Shown one piece after another: positions 1-7,722 of a stretch of 38,950 nucleotides of DNA. This DNA comes from JASMHC01 sp964476515. Lineage in GTDB: Bacteria > Pseudomonadota > Alphaproteobacteria > Rhodobacterales > Rhodobacteraceae. The stretch lies in the NCBI GenBank assembly GCA_964476515.1, contig CAYZAY010000015.1, forward strand, positions 1-38,950. Reading direction: 5' to 3'. Made by a program: the position numbers and the translations under genes. Positions within the stretch are counted from its first letter, which is position 1, and every line of letters starts with the position of its first letter. The notes beneath the pieces were generated by a model. That model was given only the letters and a program-made list of their open reading frames with translations, had not been told where the DNA came from and did no database searches.

Positions 1-1
1 C

Positions 2-1258
2 GCCAACCCCGACCTGCCAGAGATCGACGACTACTATGAGCCGTTCGATTTCGACTACGATCACCTGAAATCGGCCCCTGAAATGGAGGCGTTCCCAACG
101 GCGCGCCCCCGTTCCAAGATCACCGGCGAACGGATCGAGAAAATCGAGAAGGGTCCAAACTGGGAAGAAATCCTGGGCGGCGAATTTTCGAAGCGTTCGG
201 AAGACTACAACTTCGAAGGCATTCAGAAACAGATCTACGGCGAATACGAGAATACATTCATGATGTATCTCCCACGTCTGTGCGAACACTGTCTGAACCC
301 TGCTTGTGCTGCATCCTGCCCATCGGGCGCGATCTATAAGCGCGAAGAAGACGGTATTGTTCTGATCGACCAAGAAAAGTGTCGCGGCTGGCGGATGTGT
401 GTCAGTGGCTGTCCTTACAAAAAGGTCTACTACAACTGGTCAACCGGTAAGTCCGAGAAATGTACGCTCTGCTATCCAAGGATCGAAAGCGGCAACCCGA
501 CTGTTTGTTCGGAAACCTGCGTCGGACGTATCCGCTATCTTGGTGTGATGCTTTACGATGCGGATAAGATCGAAGAAGCCGCCAATACAGCCGAGAAGAT
601 GGATCTTTATGATGCACAGCTTGGTCTGTTCCTTGATCCGAATGATCCTGAAGTTATCGAAGCGGCAAAACGCGATGGTATCCCGCAGGATTGGATCAAA
701 TCGGCACAGGAAAGCCCGGTTTGGAAGATGGCAATGGACTGGAAAGTGGCATTCCCGCTGCACCCAGAATATCGCACCCTTCCGATGGTCTGGTACATCC
801 CACCACTTTCCCCGATCCAGAATGCTGCCGAAGCCGGTGCCATTGGAACGGACGGCGGTATGCCGGACGTGAAGAACTTGCGTATTCCAGTGCGTTATCT
901 GGCGAATATGCTGACAGCTGGCGACGAAAAGCCGGTTGAGCTTGCGCTGGAACGGATGCTGGCGATGCGCGCTTATATGCGGTCTAAAACCGTTGAAGGT
1001 GTCATCGACGAAGGTATTGCCGAAAAGGTTGGTCTTGATGCGCGGATGATCGAGGACATGTATAAAATCATGGCTCTTGCCGACTATGAAGATCGCTTTG
1101 TTATCCCGACTACCCACCGTGAACAGGTTGAAGAGGCCTATGACATCAAAGGTGGCTGTGGCTTTACGGATGGCAACGGTTGTTCACCTGGCATCTCCAA
1201 AGGGTCGCTTTTCGGTGGGTCCAAGAAACCGCTGAAAATGCCATCGGAGGTGATGTAA
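2..1258 (+). CDS. narH: Respiratory nitrate reductase beta subunit (5' end outside the window)
   Basis: This is the iron-sulfur subunit of the membrane-bound nitrate reductase. It carries electrons from the NarI hemes to the molybdenum site in NarG on the cytoplasmic face. The frame is open from base 2, so the Met codon at 83 is internal. Three cysteine groups are visible. The first begins at base 281 with spacing C-x2-C-x4-C-x3-C. The second begins at base 380 as C-x2-W-x2-C-x3-C. The third has C-x2-C and then C-x3-C, ending near base 520. Trp instead of Cys in the second group marks the 3Fe-4S site of NarH. Spacing within and between the groups matches E. coli NarH as I recall it. By that alignment about 90 N-terminal residues, with the first cluster motif, lie upstream of the window. 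The stop overlaps the narJ start (TAATG). Confidence 0.97.
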   Translation, partial: ANPDLPEIDDYYEPFDFDYDHLKSAPEMEAFPTARPRSKITGERIEKIEKGPNWEEILGGEFSKRSEDYNFEGIQKQIYGEYENTFMMYLPRLCEHCLNPACAASCPSGAIYKREEDGIVLIDQEKCRGWRMCVSGCPYKKVYYNWSTGKSEKCTLCYPRIESGNPTVCSETCVGRIRYLGVMLYDADKIEEAANTAEKMDLYDAQLGLFLDPNDPEVIEAAKRDGIPQDWIKSAQESPVWKMAMDWKVAFPLHPEYRTLPMVWYIPPLSPIQNAAEAGAIGTDGGMPDVKNLRIPVRYLANMLTAGDEKPVELALERMLAMRAYMRSKTVEGVIDEGIAEKVGLDARMIEDMYKIMALADYEDRFVIPTTHREQVEEAYDIKGGCGFTDGNGCSPGISKGSLFGGSKKPLKMPSEVM

Positions 1259-1962
1259 TGGATCGCACCCTTAAAGCAATCTCACTTATCCTGAGTTACC
1301 CGACCCGCGACTTGCAGCATGCCATGCCCGAAATCAGTGCAGTACTGGCTTCGGACACGCGATTGACAGCAGCAGCTCGTCGGGCGTTGCGCCCCCTTGC
1401 CGATGACCTCGGCGGGCGCGACATCTATGACCTCGAAGAGCAATACGTCATGCTCTTTGATCGCTCACGCACCCTGTCGCTCAACCTGTTTGAGCACGTT
1501 CACGGCGAAAGCCGTGAACGGGGTGGGGCGATGGTGTCTCTTGTCGAGACGTATCGCGACGGTGGTTTTGAACCCACCTCTAGCGAGCTTCCCGACCACC
1601 TGCCGGTTTTGTTGGAATTCCTGTCCACGCGTCCCCCTGCTGAAGTACAGGAAACCTTGGCGGATGCGGCGCACATATTTCAGGCTTTGGTTGAACGGCT
1701 TGGCCGTCGCGAAAGCCAGTATGGCGCCGTATTCGCCGCATTGCTTCAATTGGCTGGCGTCGAGGCTGACAAAGCCGCAGTTGCTGAGTTGTTAGAGCAG
1801 CCGGACGATGATCCAAACGATCTGGAAGCGCTTGATGAGGTCTGGGAAGAAAGCGAAGTGCTTTTCGGTCCCGATCCAAACGCAGGTTGCCCTCAGGTGC
1901 GTGACATGCTCGCGCGTATGGATGAACCAGTTAACCCGCCGCCCGGCGTGGCAGCCCAGTAA
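1258..1962 (+). CDS. narJ: Nitrate reductase assembly chaperone (delta subunit)
   Basis: The 234-residue protein belongs to the NarJ/TorD family. These are cytoplasmic chaperones that hold apo-NarGH, help insert the molybdenum cofactor and release the complex to NarI; they are not part of the final enzyme. The N-terminus (LKAISLILSYP) and the central LFEHVHGESRERG stretch are typical of the family, and the C-terminus is acidic. The ATG at 1258 was chosen because it overlaps the narH stop and has GGAGG at 1247-1251. An upstream start at 1180 in the same frame would lie wholly inside narH and is unlikely. Position between narH and narI fits the usual GHJI order. Confidence 0.95.
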   Translation: MDRTLKAISLILSYPTRDLQHAMPEISAVLASDTRLTAAARRALRPLADDLGGRDIYDLEEQYVMLFDRSRTLSLNLFEHVHGESRERGGAMVSLVETYRDGGFEPTSSELPDHLPVLLEFLSTRPPAEVQETLADAAHIFQALVERLGRRESQYGAVFAALLQLAGVEADKAAVAELLEQPDDDPNDLEALDEVWEESEVLFGPDPNAGCPQVRDMLARMDEPVNPPPGVAAQ

Positions 1963-1973
1963 AGGAAAAACCA

Positions 1974-2660
1974 ATGCACGATTTTATCTTTGGTATTTAC
2001 CCCTATATCACTCTGACGGTGCTGCTGATTGGCTCGATCGCACGCTATGAACGCGATCCATTCACGTGGAAAACATCGTCGTCTCAACTCTTGCGACGCA
2101 AACAATTGGTGGCGGGCTCTATCCTGTTCCACCTTGGTGTTCTGATCATCTTTGTTGGTCACTTTGCCGGTCTATTGGTTCCAATCGACCTTTATAACTG
2201 GCTGGGCATAGGACACACGTTCAAACAGCTTCTGGCTATGATTGCCGGTGGTACTGCGGGCGTTTTTGCTATCATCGGTATCTCTTTGCTGCTTCACCGC
2301 CGCATGACCGATAAGCGTATTAGACAGACTTCTAGCTTTGCCGACATCGCTTTGCTCTGGATCCTACTGGCGCAACTTCTGCTGGGCATGGGCACGATCC
2401 CGATTTCAGCACAGCACTTGGACGGTCATGAAATGATCACCTTCATGAACTGGGCAAACGGTATCATCACCTTTGATATGGCAGCCGCAGGTTACATTGA
2501 GCACGCTCACTGGATCTTCAAACTGCATATGTTCCTTGGCCTGACGATCTTCCTGATCTTCCCGTTCACGCGCTTGGTTCACATGCTGTCCGCCCCGATC
2601 CGTTATGTCCTTCGTCCGGGCTATCAGATCGTGCGTTCGCGCCGTAAAGCAGCGGAGTAA
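1974..2660 (+). CDS. narI: Nitrate reductase gamma subunit, cytochrome b
   Basis: This 228-residue integral membrane protein takes electrons from quinol and passes them to NarH through two b-type hemes. About five hydrophobic segments are visible. The four heme-ligand histidines are conserved by spacing: His53 and His63 (ten apart) and His185 and His203 (eighteen apart), the same spacing as in E. coli NarI. The C-terminal tail is basic (RSRRKAAE), consistent with a cytoplasmic end. AAAGGAAAA precedes the ATG, and the gene starts 11 bases after narJ. Confidence 0.96.
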   Translation: MHDFIFGIYPYITLTVLLIGSIARYERDPFTWKTSSSQLLRRKQLVAGSILFHLGVLIIFVGHFAGLLVPIDLYNWLGIGHTFKQLLAMIAGGTAGVFAIIGISLLLHRRMTDKRIRQTSSFADIALLWILLAQLLLGMGTIPISAQHLDGHEMITFMNWANGIITFDMAAAGYIEHAHWIFKLHMFLGLTIFLIFPFTRLVHMLSAPIRYVLRPGYQIVRSRRKAAE

Positions 2661-2665
2661 GTCTA

Positions 2666-3460
2666 ATGAATGCGTTGTTTCCTGATCTTGTCGTCAATGG
2701 CGAAACTGTTCCAAGCGCCGTCGTGGCAGCAGAAGTGCAAAACCACGACGGACCAAAGGGCAAACCGGGCATAGCTTGGCGCAAAGCCGCCAACGCTATC
2801 GCGGTTCGCACGTTGCTTCTTCAGGAAGCCCGCAAACAAAAGCTAGAGCCCAAGCCGATTTCGGTCGGCACGGGCCAATATGAAACAGACGAGGAGGCCC
2901 TCGTGCGGGGCCTTCTTGAAACCAGCCTGTCGGTTGCAAAGCCGACAAAAGATGACGTTCGTTCTCAATGGGAAAAATCACCAGATCGATTTAGATCTCC
3001 CCCGTTGTGGGAAGTGTCACACATCCTGATCGCATGTGATCCCACGGATGAGACGCAAAAACAGCAGGCGCTACAACGCGCGACGGCCTTGCAAGAGCGA
3101 GCAAAGACTGGGAAGTTCTCAGCCCTTGCAGCCGAAACCAGCGACTGCGGATCGAAAAAATCCGGTGGCGCACTGGGCCAGCTTGGGCCGGGCGATACCG
3201 TTCCCGAATTCGAAGCCGTACTTCGCACATTGAACACGGGCGATATCACCTCAGAGCCGGTTTTAACCCGTCACGGTTGGCACATCATCCGGATGGATGC
3301 CGTCGCCCCCGGTCAAGTTCTGCCGTTCGAAAGCGTGCAACAGGCAATCGCCGACGCGATGGAAAAAGCCGCGTGGTCAAAGGCCGCCAAGGACTATGTC
3401 TCGGATCTGATTGATACAGCCGAGATTTCCGGCGCCGACTTAAAGGTCCTCATTTCATGA
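2666..3460 (+). CDS. Parvulin-type peptidyl-prolyl isomerase of the nar operon
   Basis: The 264-residue protein carries a PpiC/rotamase domain over about residues 110-225, recognisable from SHILIA, the FSALAAETSDC region, the GGALGQLGPGD loop and TRHGWHIIRMD. The N-terminal part resembles the NifM-like isomerases found in nar and nif operons. No signal peptide is evident, so it probably acts in the cytoplasm. A gene of this kind lies downstream of narI in Pseudomonas nar operons, and a role in folding nitrate reductase is usually inferred rather than proven. It starts 5 bases after narI and its stop overlaps the moeA start by four bases, indicating one transcript. Confidence 0.9.
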   Translation: MNALFPDLVVNGETVPSAVVAAEVQNHDGPKGKPGIAWRKAANAIAVRTLLLQEARKQKLEPKPISVGTGQYETDEEALVRGLLETSLSVAKPTKDDVRSQWEKSPDRFRSPPLWEVSHILIACDPTDETQKQQALQRATALQERAKTGKFSALAAETSDCGSKKSGGALGQLGPGDTVPEFEAVLRTLNTGDITSEPVLTRHGWHIIRMDAVAPGQVLPFESVQQAIADAMEKAAWSKAAKDYVSDLIDTAEISGADLKVLIS

Positions 3461-4734
3461 AACCAATGCCGCACTCTGATCATTCCGCTTGTGGCTGCGA
3501 TGACGCGTCCGCTGCATCACTGATCAGCGTCGGTGCTGCGTTGGAGCTAATAAACGGACTGACTTCGGCCCTGTCCGAAACCGAACTGGTGCCGATCACA
3601 GGGGCCAAAGGCCGCGTTCTATCCGAACCGGTTTATGTAGGGTCCGATCTACCCCCGTTCAGCAATTCCGCAATGGATGGATATGCGGTTCAGGCTGCAT
3701 CCTTCAAAGGCAGTGGCCCTTGGCACCTGACGGTGCAAGACCGCGTTCCGGCCGGTCAGGTTGCTAGGGTAGGGGTCAGCGACGGGATAGCCTCGCGTAT
3801 ATTCACCGGCGCACCGGTTCCGCAAGGTGCCGATACGGTTGTGATGCAGGAACACGTTCTTAAAACACCGCAGGGCATTTTGCTGACCGATAAACCAAAG
3901 GTCGGCGCGAACATCCGACGCGCTGGGGAAGAACGCGCGCGCGGCTCAGAAATCCTTAGTAGCGGTACAAAAATCGGCACGCGGGAAATCGCGACCTGCG
4001 CGGCTGCTGGTGCGGGTCATGTCCACGTCCGACGCCCGATAAGGGTAGCCCTATTGGTGACCGGTGACGAAATCCAACCTGCCGGAACCGCGCTGAATGG
4101 CGCAGGCATTTGGGATGTTAACACGCCGATGTTAACGGCGGCCCTTGCAAAGCCCGGCGTCGATCCTGTTGAAATTGTTCACTGCCCCGATAACCGCCCC
4201 CAGCTTGTGCAACTGATCCGAGAGCTTTCGCTGAAAACCGATTTGCTGATCACATCCGGCGCGGTATCTGTCGGCGAAGAAGACCATGTTAAACCGGCTT
4301 TAACCGAACTCGGCCTGATAACCCATTTCAGCGGCGTTGCGATCAAACCGGGCAAGCCGGTATCGTTCGGACGTGTCGGCAACCTTCTTTGGCTGGGTCT
4401 GCCGGGCAATCCGCTTTCGGCCTATGTCACGTGGCAGCTATTTGGCGAAGCCTTGGTTAGTTCGCTATCAGGCGACACTAAGATCCCTAAGCCCCGCCAA
4501 TTGGTGCAAATTGCCTGCGACATCACCCACAAAACCGGACGGGCCGAATACCGACCTGCGCGACTGCGCAATGGCGAGCTACACGAGCATCTGATTGCCG
4601 AGTGTGCGGGCGCTGTGCATTCCGGCCGGATCACTGGGTTGCCACTTGCCGAAGGGCTTATCGTTATTCCCGAGGATGAAGAGTTTTTGCCAAGCGGCGC
4701 TTTGGTAGACTTTCTTCCCTTTCAGGATTTCTAA
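3457..4734 (+). CDS. moeA: Molybdopterin molybdenumtransferase
   Basis: MoeA inserts molybdate into adenylylated molybdopterin in the last step of molybdenum cofactor synthesis. The 425-residue length is normal. Recognisable parts are PPFSNSAMDGYAV near residue 65, the FTGAPVPQGADTVV segment, the MoCF-like domain with VTGDEI and the SGAVSVGEEDHV loop, and KPGKPVSFG followed by LPGNPLSAYV. The N-terminus has a Cys/His-rich stretch (HSACGCDD). Translation is coupled to the preceding gene by an ATGA overlap at 3457-3460. In the nar operon it presumably raises cofactor supply when nitrate reductase is made; whether another moeA exists elsewhere cannot be seen here. Confidence 0.94.
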   Translation: MKPMPHSDHSACGCDDASAASLISVGAALELINGLTSALSETELVPITGAKGRVLSEPVYVGSDLPPFSNSAMDGYAVQAASFKGSGPWHLTVQDRVPAGQVARVGVSDGIASRIFTGAPVPQGADTVVMQEHVLKTPQGILLTDKPKVGANIRRAGEERARGSEILSSGTKIGTREIATCAAAGAGHVHVRRPIRVALLVTGDEIQPAGTALNGAGIWDVNTPMLTAALAKPGVDPVEIVHCPDNRPQLVQLIRELSLKTDLLITSGAVSVGEEDHVKPALTELGLITHFSGVAIKPGKPVSFGRVGNLLWLGLPGNPLSAYVTWQLFGEALVSSLSGDTKIPKPRQLVQIACDITHKTGRAEYRPARLRNGELHEHLIAECAGAVHSGRITGLPLAEGLIVIPEDEEFLPSGALVDFLPFQDF

Positions 4735-4746
4735 GGACTAGATGAA

Positions 4747-5268
4747 ATGAATATCGCTTACACAATGTCAGAAACCCGGGGCGGCACCGATTTGCTGTTG
4801 TTCAACGTCGCGCAAAGGGCTGGGGCATTGGGCTATCGGCTTGCTGGAACCGTTCAGGTCAACACTGACCGTGGAAGCGACTGCAAATGCGACATGGACG
4901 TCAAAGTCCTACCCAACGGACCGTCGATCCGTATTTCCCAAGACCTTGGGGCAGGTGCCAAAGGTTGTCGGCTTGATCCCGACGCGTTGGAAACCGCCGT
5001 CAGCATGGTTGATGCGCAGATACTGCAGGGCGCTGACCTGTTGATCATTAACAAGTTCGGCAAACACGAAGCCGAAGGCCGTGGATTTCGCGATACGATT
5101 GCATTGGCATTAGAACGCGGCATTCCCGTGTTGGTCGGCGCAAACCGTCTGAATGAAGATGCGTTTATGGACTTTACCGCAGACCTTGCGTGCCGACTTC
5201 CTAACGAAGAAACTACGATCCTGAATTGGCTTGAGACCAACCAGAGTGAAACTAAGCTGGTAGCCTGA
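4747..5268 (+). CDS. DUF2478 family protein, probably molybdenum-related NTP-binding
   Basis: The 173-residue protein matches the DUF2478 family, which is often found beside molybdate or nitrate reductase genes and has no firm biochemical role. The core LIINKFGKHEAEGRGFRD is characteristic; the Asn-Lys-x-Gly portion resembles a nucleotide-binding loop. A Cys pair (DCKCD) sits near residues 45-50. The N-terminus (MNIAYTMSETRGGTDLLL) takes the place of a P-loop, but I do not see a canonical GxxxxGK(S/T). It begins 12 bases after moeA and is probably co-transcribed. A function in molybdenum handling is inference from position only. Confidence 0.82.
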   Translation: MNIAYTMSETRGGTDLLLFNVAQRAGALGYRLAGTVQVNTDRGSDCKCDMDVKVLPNGPSIRISQDLGAGAKGCRLDPDALETAVSMVDAQILQGADLLIINKFGKHEAEGRGFRDTIALALERGIPVLVGANRLNEDAFMDFTADLACRLPNEETTILNWLETNQSETKLVA

Positions 5269-5289
5269 CCACAACAGAGCGAGGAAACA

Positions 5290-5655
5290 ATGCGCACACT
5301 TCCGGACAAAGTCGTCACCGTTCAATTGGAAAACACGACGGTCGAAGTTGACGAGGCTGGCTATTTGTTTGACCCGAACGATTGGTCGTCTGAATTTGCA
5401 CATAAAACTGCAAAGGCCGAAAATGTCGAGCTTGGCGACACGCATTGGCAGGTCTTTTCCTTCATGCGCGACTATCTTGTAGAACACGGGATTGCGGCGG
5501 ATGCGCGATTTGTCATCAAGTTTCTGGGCAACGAATTTTCACTTGATAAGCATGATGCGAAAGCCATGCTTTTTGAACTGTTCCCTCAGGGATACGTCAG
5601 ACAAGCTTGCAAGATTTCCGGCATGCGCCAACCCCGCGCTTGGAGCACGGGCTAA
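5290..5655 (+). CDS. DsrC/TusE-like sulfur relay protein lacking the terminal catalytic Cys
   Basis: The 121-residue protein has the DsrC/TusE fold signature: GYLFDPNDW near residue 24, HWQVFSFMRDY, a basic helix and the C-terminal arm FPQGYVRQACKISGMRQP. In DsrC two cysteines eleven residues apart near the C-terminus form the reactive pair; TusE keeps only the last one. Here Cys107 is present at the inner position, but the outer position is Trp118 and no Cys follows before the stop. Ordinary persulfide transfer through the terminal Cys is therefore not possible, and a regulatory or binding role is likelier. GAGGAAAC precedes the ATG. It is the last gene of the nar run, 21 bases after the DUF2478 gene. 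Confidence 0.85.
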   Translation: MRTLPDKVVTVQLENTTVEVDEAGYLFDPNDWSSEFAHKTAKAENVELGDTHWQVFSFMRDYLVEHGIAADARFVIKFLGNEFSLDKHDAKAMLFELFPQGYVRQACKISGMRQPRAWSTG

Positions 5656-5662
5656 GCAGAAT

Positions 5663-5806
5663 CTAGCGCTGGTTTCGCCGCCGTCGCATCTCGGCGCGGG
5701 TTAAGCGGGTCGGTACGACGGGGTCGGTAAACAGGTTTGCTGCAAGCAATCCAGGGCTGGGCCAGCGAAAAATATCGACGATGGGCACGGACGTTCCTAG
5801 TTTTGA
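5663..5806 (-). pseudogene. Detached C-terminal half of the acyltransferase's carrier domain
   Basis: Reading on in the frame of the upstream minus-strand gene past its TGA at 5807-5809 gives 47 more codons before a TAG at 5663-5665. The peptide (SKLGTSVPIVDIFRWPSPGL, then LAANLF) has the pattern of the second half of a phosphopantetheine carrier domain: the end of helix II, then V-P-x-x-D-I-F and a final helix. It ends seven bases from the convergent DsrC-like gene, so it fills the gap neatly. The simplest reading is a nonsense change, for example CGA to TGA. A sequencing error or genuine loss of the domain are the alternatives. Confidence 0.7.
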
Positions 5807-6634
5807 TCAGAAGCTTTCTTGCAGTTCCAAAGCCTGCTTTGAAGTTCCGCCCGCATCAAAGAAATTCATGTCAGCGGACACATTGTCGACCCCAAGGATA
5901 TCGGCAAACAATGACCGGATATCCTGTTCGATCTTGGCATGATCTGCTGACTGGGCTGCGTCAGGTTTGGCCCCTTGGCTGTGCAGGGCCGCATCAAACC
6001 GCACCGCTCTGATGATTTCGGCAGGGACGCCCAAAGCGGTGCTGCCATCCGGAACATTTCCAATTGCTGCTGAATTGGCGCTAACCGTTGCCTCAACGCC
6101 GACAGTAAGGTCAGGTAACACCGATGCATTTGACCCGACATAAGCGCGATCCCCAACGTTCACCCGCGCATTAATCACCGCGCCGGGGGCAAGAACGGCC
6201 CCAGCACCAAGGGTTGCCCCATGGCCCAGTACGGCTTGCGTGAATATCACGGAATGATCGCCAACTGTGGAAAGGGCCGAAAGTACGCTGCCTTCATAGA
6301 CAGTCACGGCATGTCCAATATCCACGCCCAGCAAATTGCTTGAAGGATGAACTAGACTTGTCAGGGGAATCCCAAAGCTCTCGATCTTTTTGCGCGCACC
6401 GTCGCGCCCCGTGGTCGAGCGGGCGACAAGGTTTACCGCTTCGTCCCCTGCTTGGTGGTTTGCAAGCTCTCCAAATCCACCGATGACGCGCACGCCAAGG
6501 ATATCCAGCCCAAGCTTTTCGGGGGCATCATCCAACAGGACTATCCGGTCCCAACGCTTGGTCGTTGCGTTGATGTCGAGCGCCAGACGAACGCCCTCTG
6601 GGTTGCCGGCGGCGCATAGATAAAGCGTATTCAT
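5807..6634 (-). CDS. Hexapeptide sugar acyltransferase fused to a truncated carrier-protein domain
   Basis: Residues 1-60 form a Rossmann-like PglD/NeuD-type N-domain. Residues 100-205 form a left-handed beta helix of hexapeptide repeats (VGDHSVIFTQAVLGHGATLG and onward), with His138 at the likely catalytic position, ending in the usual LGVPAEI. From about residue 232 a different module begins: IEQDIRSLFADILG followed by NFFDAGGTS. This is the start of an acyl or peptidyl carrier domain, with Ser265 as the expected phosphopantetheine site. The reading frame stops ten residues later, in the middle of helix II. The start overlaps the stop of the upstream radical SAM gene by four bases, so the two are translationally coupled. 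Substrate is unknown; acylation of a nucleotide-linked amino sugar is the family norm. Confidence 0.82.
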   Translation of the reverse strand: MNTLYLCAAGNPEGVRLALDINATTKRWDRIVLLDDAPEKLGLDILGVRVIGGFGELANHQAGDEAVNLVARSTTGRDGARKKIESFGIPLTSLVHPSSNLLGVDIGHAVTVYEGSVLSALSTVGDHSVIFTQAVLGHGATLGAGAVLAPGAVINARVNVGDRAYVGSNASVLPDLTVGVEATVSANSAAIGNVPDGSTALGVPAEIIRAVRFDAALHSQGAKPDAAQSADHAKIEQDIRSLFADILGVDNVSADMNFFDAGGTSKQALELQESF

Positions 6635-7662
6635 CGGTTGGCGGTCACGCGCTCAATGTGCGCTTCCTGACCGGGTCGCAGTTTCAGCGATGCACCAGTT
6701 TTCCAATCGGTACAGTTGTGGCAACGATCCGGCAGATCATCGAATTCCTTGTCGAGATGAAGCTGGCGGTAAACACTGAGGTTCGACCAAAGCTGACCCA
6801 ATGAATTATCCCACGCGTTACCCGCATCCTCTCCACCCTCTGTATCACCCGGGCAGCGCGGCACACGGCCATCCCAGAACAGGTGCATCATGGTGATTGC
6901 CCAAGGACAAGCGATCCGCTTTTTATCCGCAACTTCAATCGCGGTTTCAAACTTGCCACCCCAGCTAAGCTGACGACGCAATTTCACAGTCGCGCCAAGG
7001 TCAAGCCAGTGGTCTCGATACGCCTCGAACTCTTTTACGTTGTCATCCATTTCGATGAACTGAACCATGATTTCAGGTCCAGCGTCGCGATTTGCGCGCT
7101 CTTCCAGAAGATATTGTACGTTGGCATAAACAACGTCACGATCTCCTAGAACACGATATTTTTCATAGGTTTCTTTTTCAAAACCATCGATGCCAATGAC
7201 AATGGTAGACAACCCTGTATCAAGCAGTCCGTCAGCAACATCGTTGGTTAGCCGCATGCCGTTCGTGTTCAGGTTCAGCGATTTTAACCCAACACTCGAT
7301 CCGTAGTTCAACATGTCGATCAAACGATCAGGCATCAGCAACGGTTCGCCGCAAAATGAGAACCACACGTTGGTCTGAGGAGCGACTTCGGCGATTTCAT
7401 CGGCACACTTTTGCCAGAGCGGCATTGGCAGATTGCCCTTGGGACGTATCATCTGGTCGTGGTGGCACATTGAGCAATTAAGATCGCACTCTGCGCAAAG
7501 CTCTACGGCAAAAATCTTTGGGAAGGCCGGGTTTTTTAGACCGGACTCGATACGGTTTAGTTCGTTAATATGGTCCCGCTGTCCCAATCTGTTTGCCGTC
7601 GAGACGCCCCCTGCAAGAAACTCTACACAAAGATCCGCCGCTAACTCTTTGACCGAGATCAA
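6631..7662 (-). CDS. Radical SAM protein with SPASM-like C-terminus
   Basis: The 343-residue protein has the C-x3-C-x2-C motif (CDLNCSMC, Cys59, 63 and 66) that holds the 4Fe-4S cluster cleaving S-adenosylmethionine. FSFCGEPLL matches the GGE-type motif, and NLNTNGMRL is the next conserved strand. The C-terminal part contains further cysteines (RIACPW, RCPGD, CHNCTDW), as in SPASM/twitch domains that bind extra clusters. The track-supported start is TTG at 7660-7662 with a poor ribosome-binding site, and no better in-frame start lies before the motif, so the N-terminus is uncertain. It is coupled to the acyltransferase gene and divergent from the UDP-sugar gene. I cannot name its substrate. 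Confidence 0.88.
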   Translation of the reverse strand: MISVKELAADLCVEFLAGGVSTANRLGQRDHINELNRIESGLKNPAFPKIFAVELCAECDLNCSMCHHDQMIRPKGNLPMPLWQKCADEIAEVAPQTNVWFSFCGEPLLMPDRLIDMLNYGSSVGLKSLNLNTNGMRLTNDVADGLLDTGLSTIVIGIDGFEKETYEKYRVLGDRDVVYANVQYLLEERANRDAGPEIMVQFIEMDDNVKEFEAYRDHWLDLGATVKLRRQLSWGGKFETAIEVADKKRIACPWAITMMHLFWDGRVPRCPGDTEGGEDAGNAWDNSLGQLWSNLSVYRQLHLDKEFDDLPDRCHNCTDWKTGASLKLRPGQEAHIERVTANR

Positions 7663-7722
7663 GTATTTTTCATGTGTATTGCGGCTATATCGGTGCTGTT
7701 ACTGACGACGATTGGATAAAAA

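Noticed and set aside
440..1117. 225-residue minus-strand frame inside narH
   Set aside because: Antisense shadow of a strongly supported gene; no domain and no ribosome-binding site.
5807..5809. Selenocysteine at the in-frame TGA
   Set aside because: The site is in a helix of a carrier domain with no redox motif, and no SECIS-like hairpin is evident just after it; a nonsense change is simpler.
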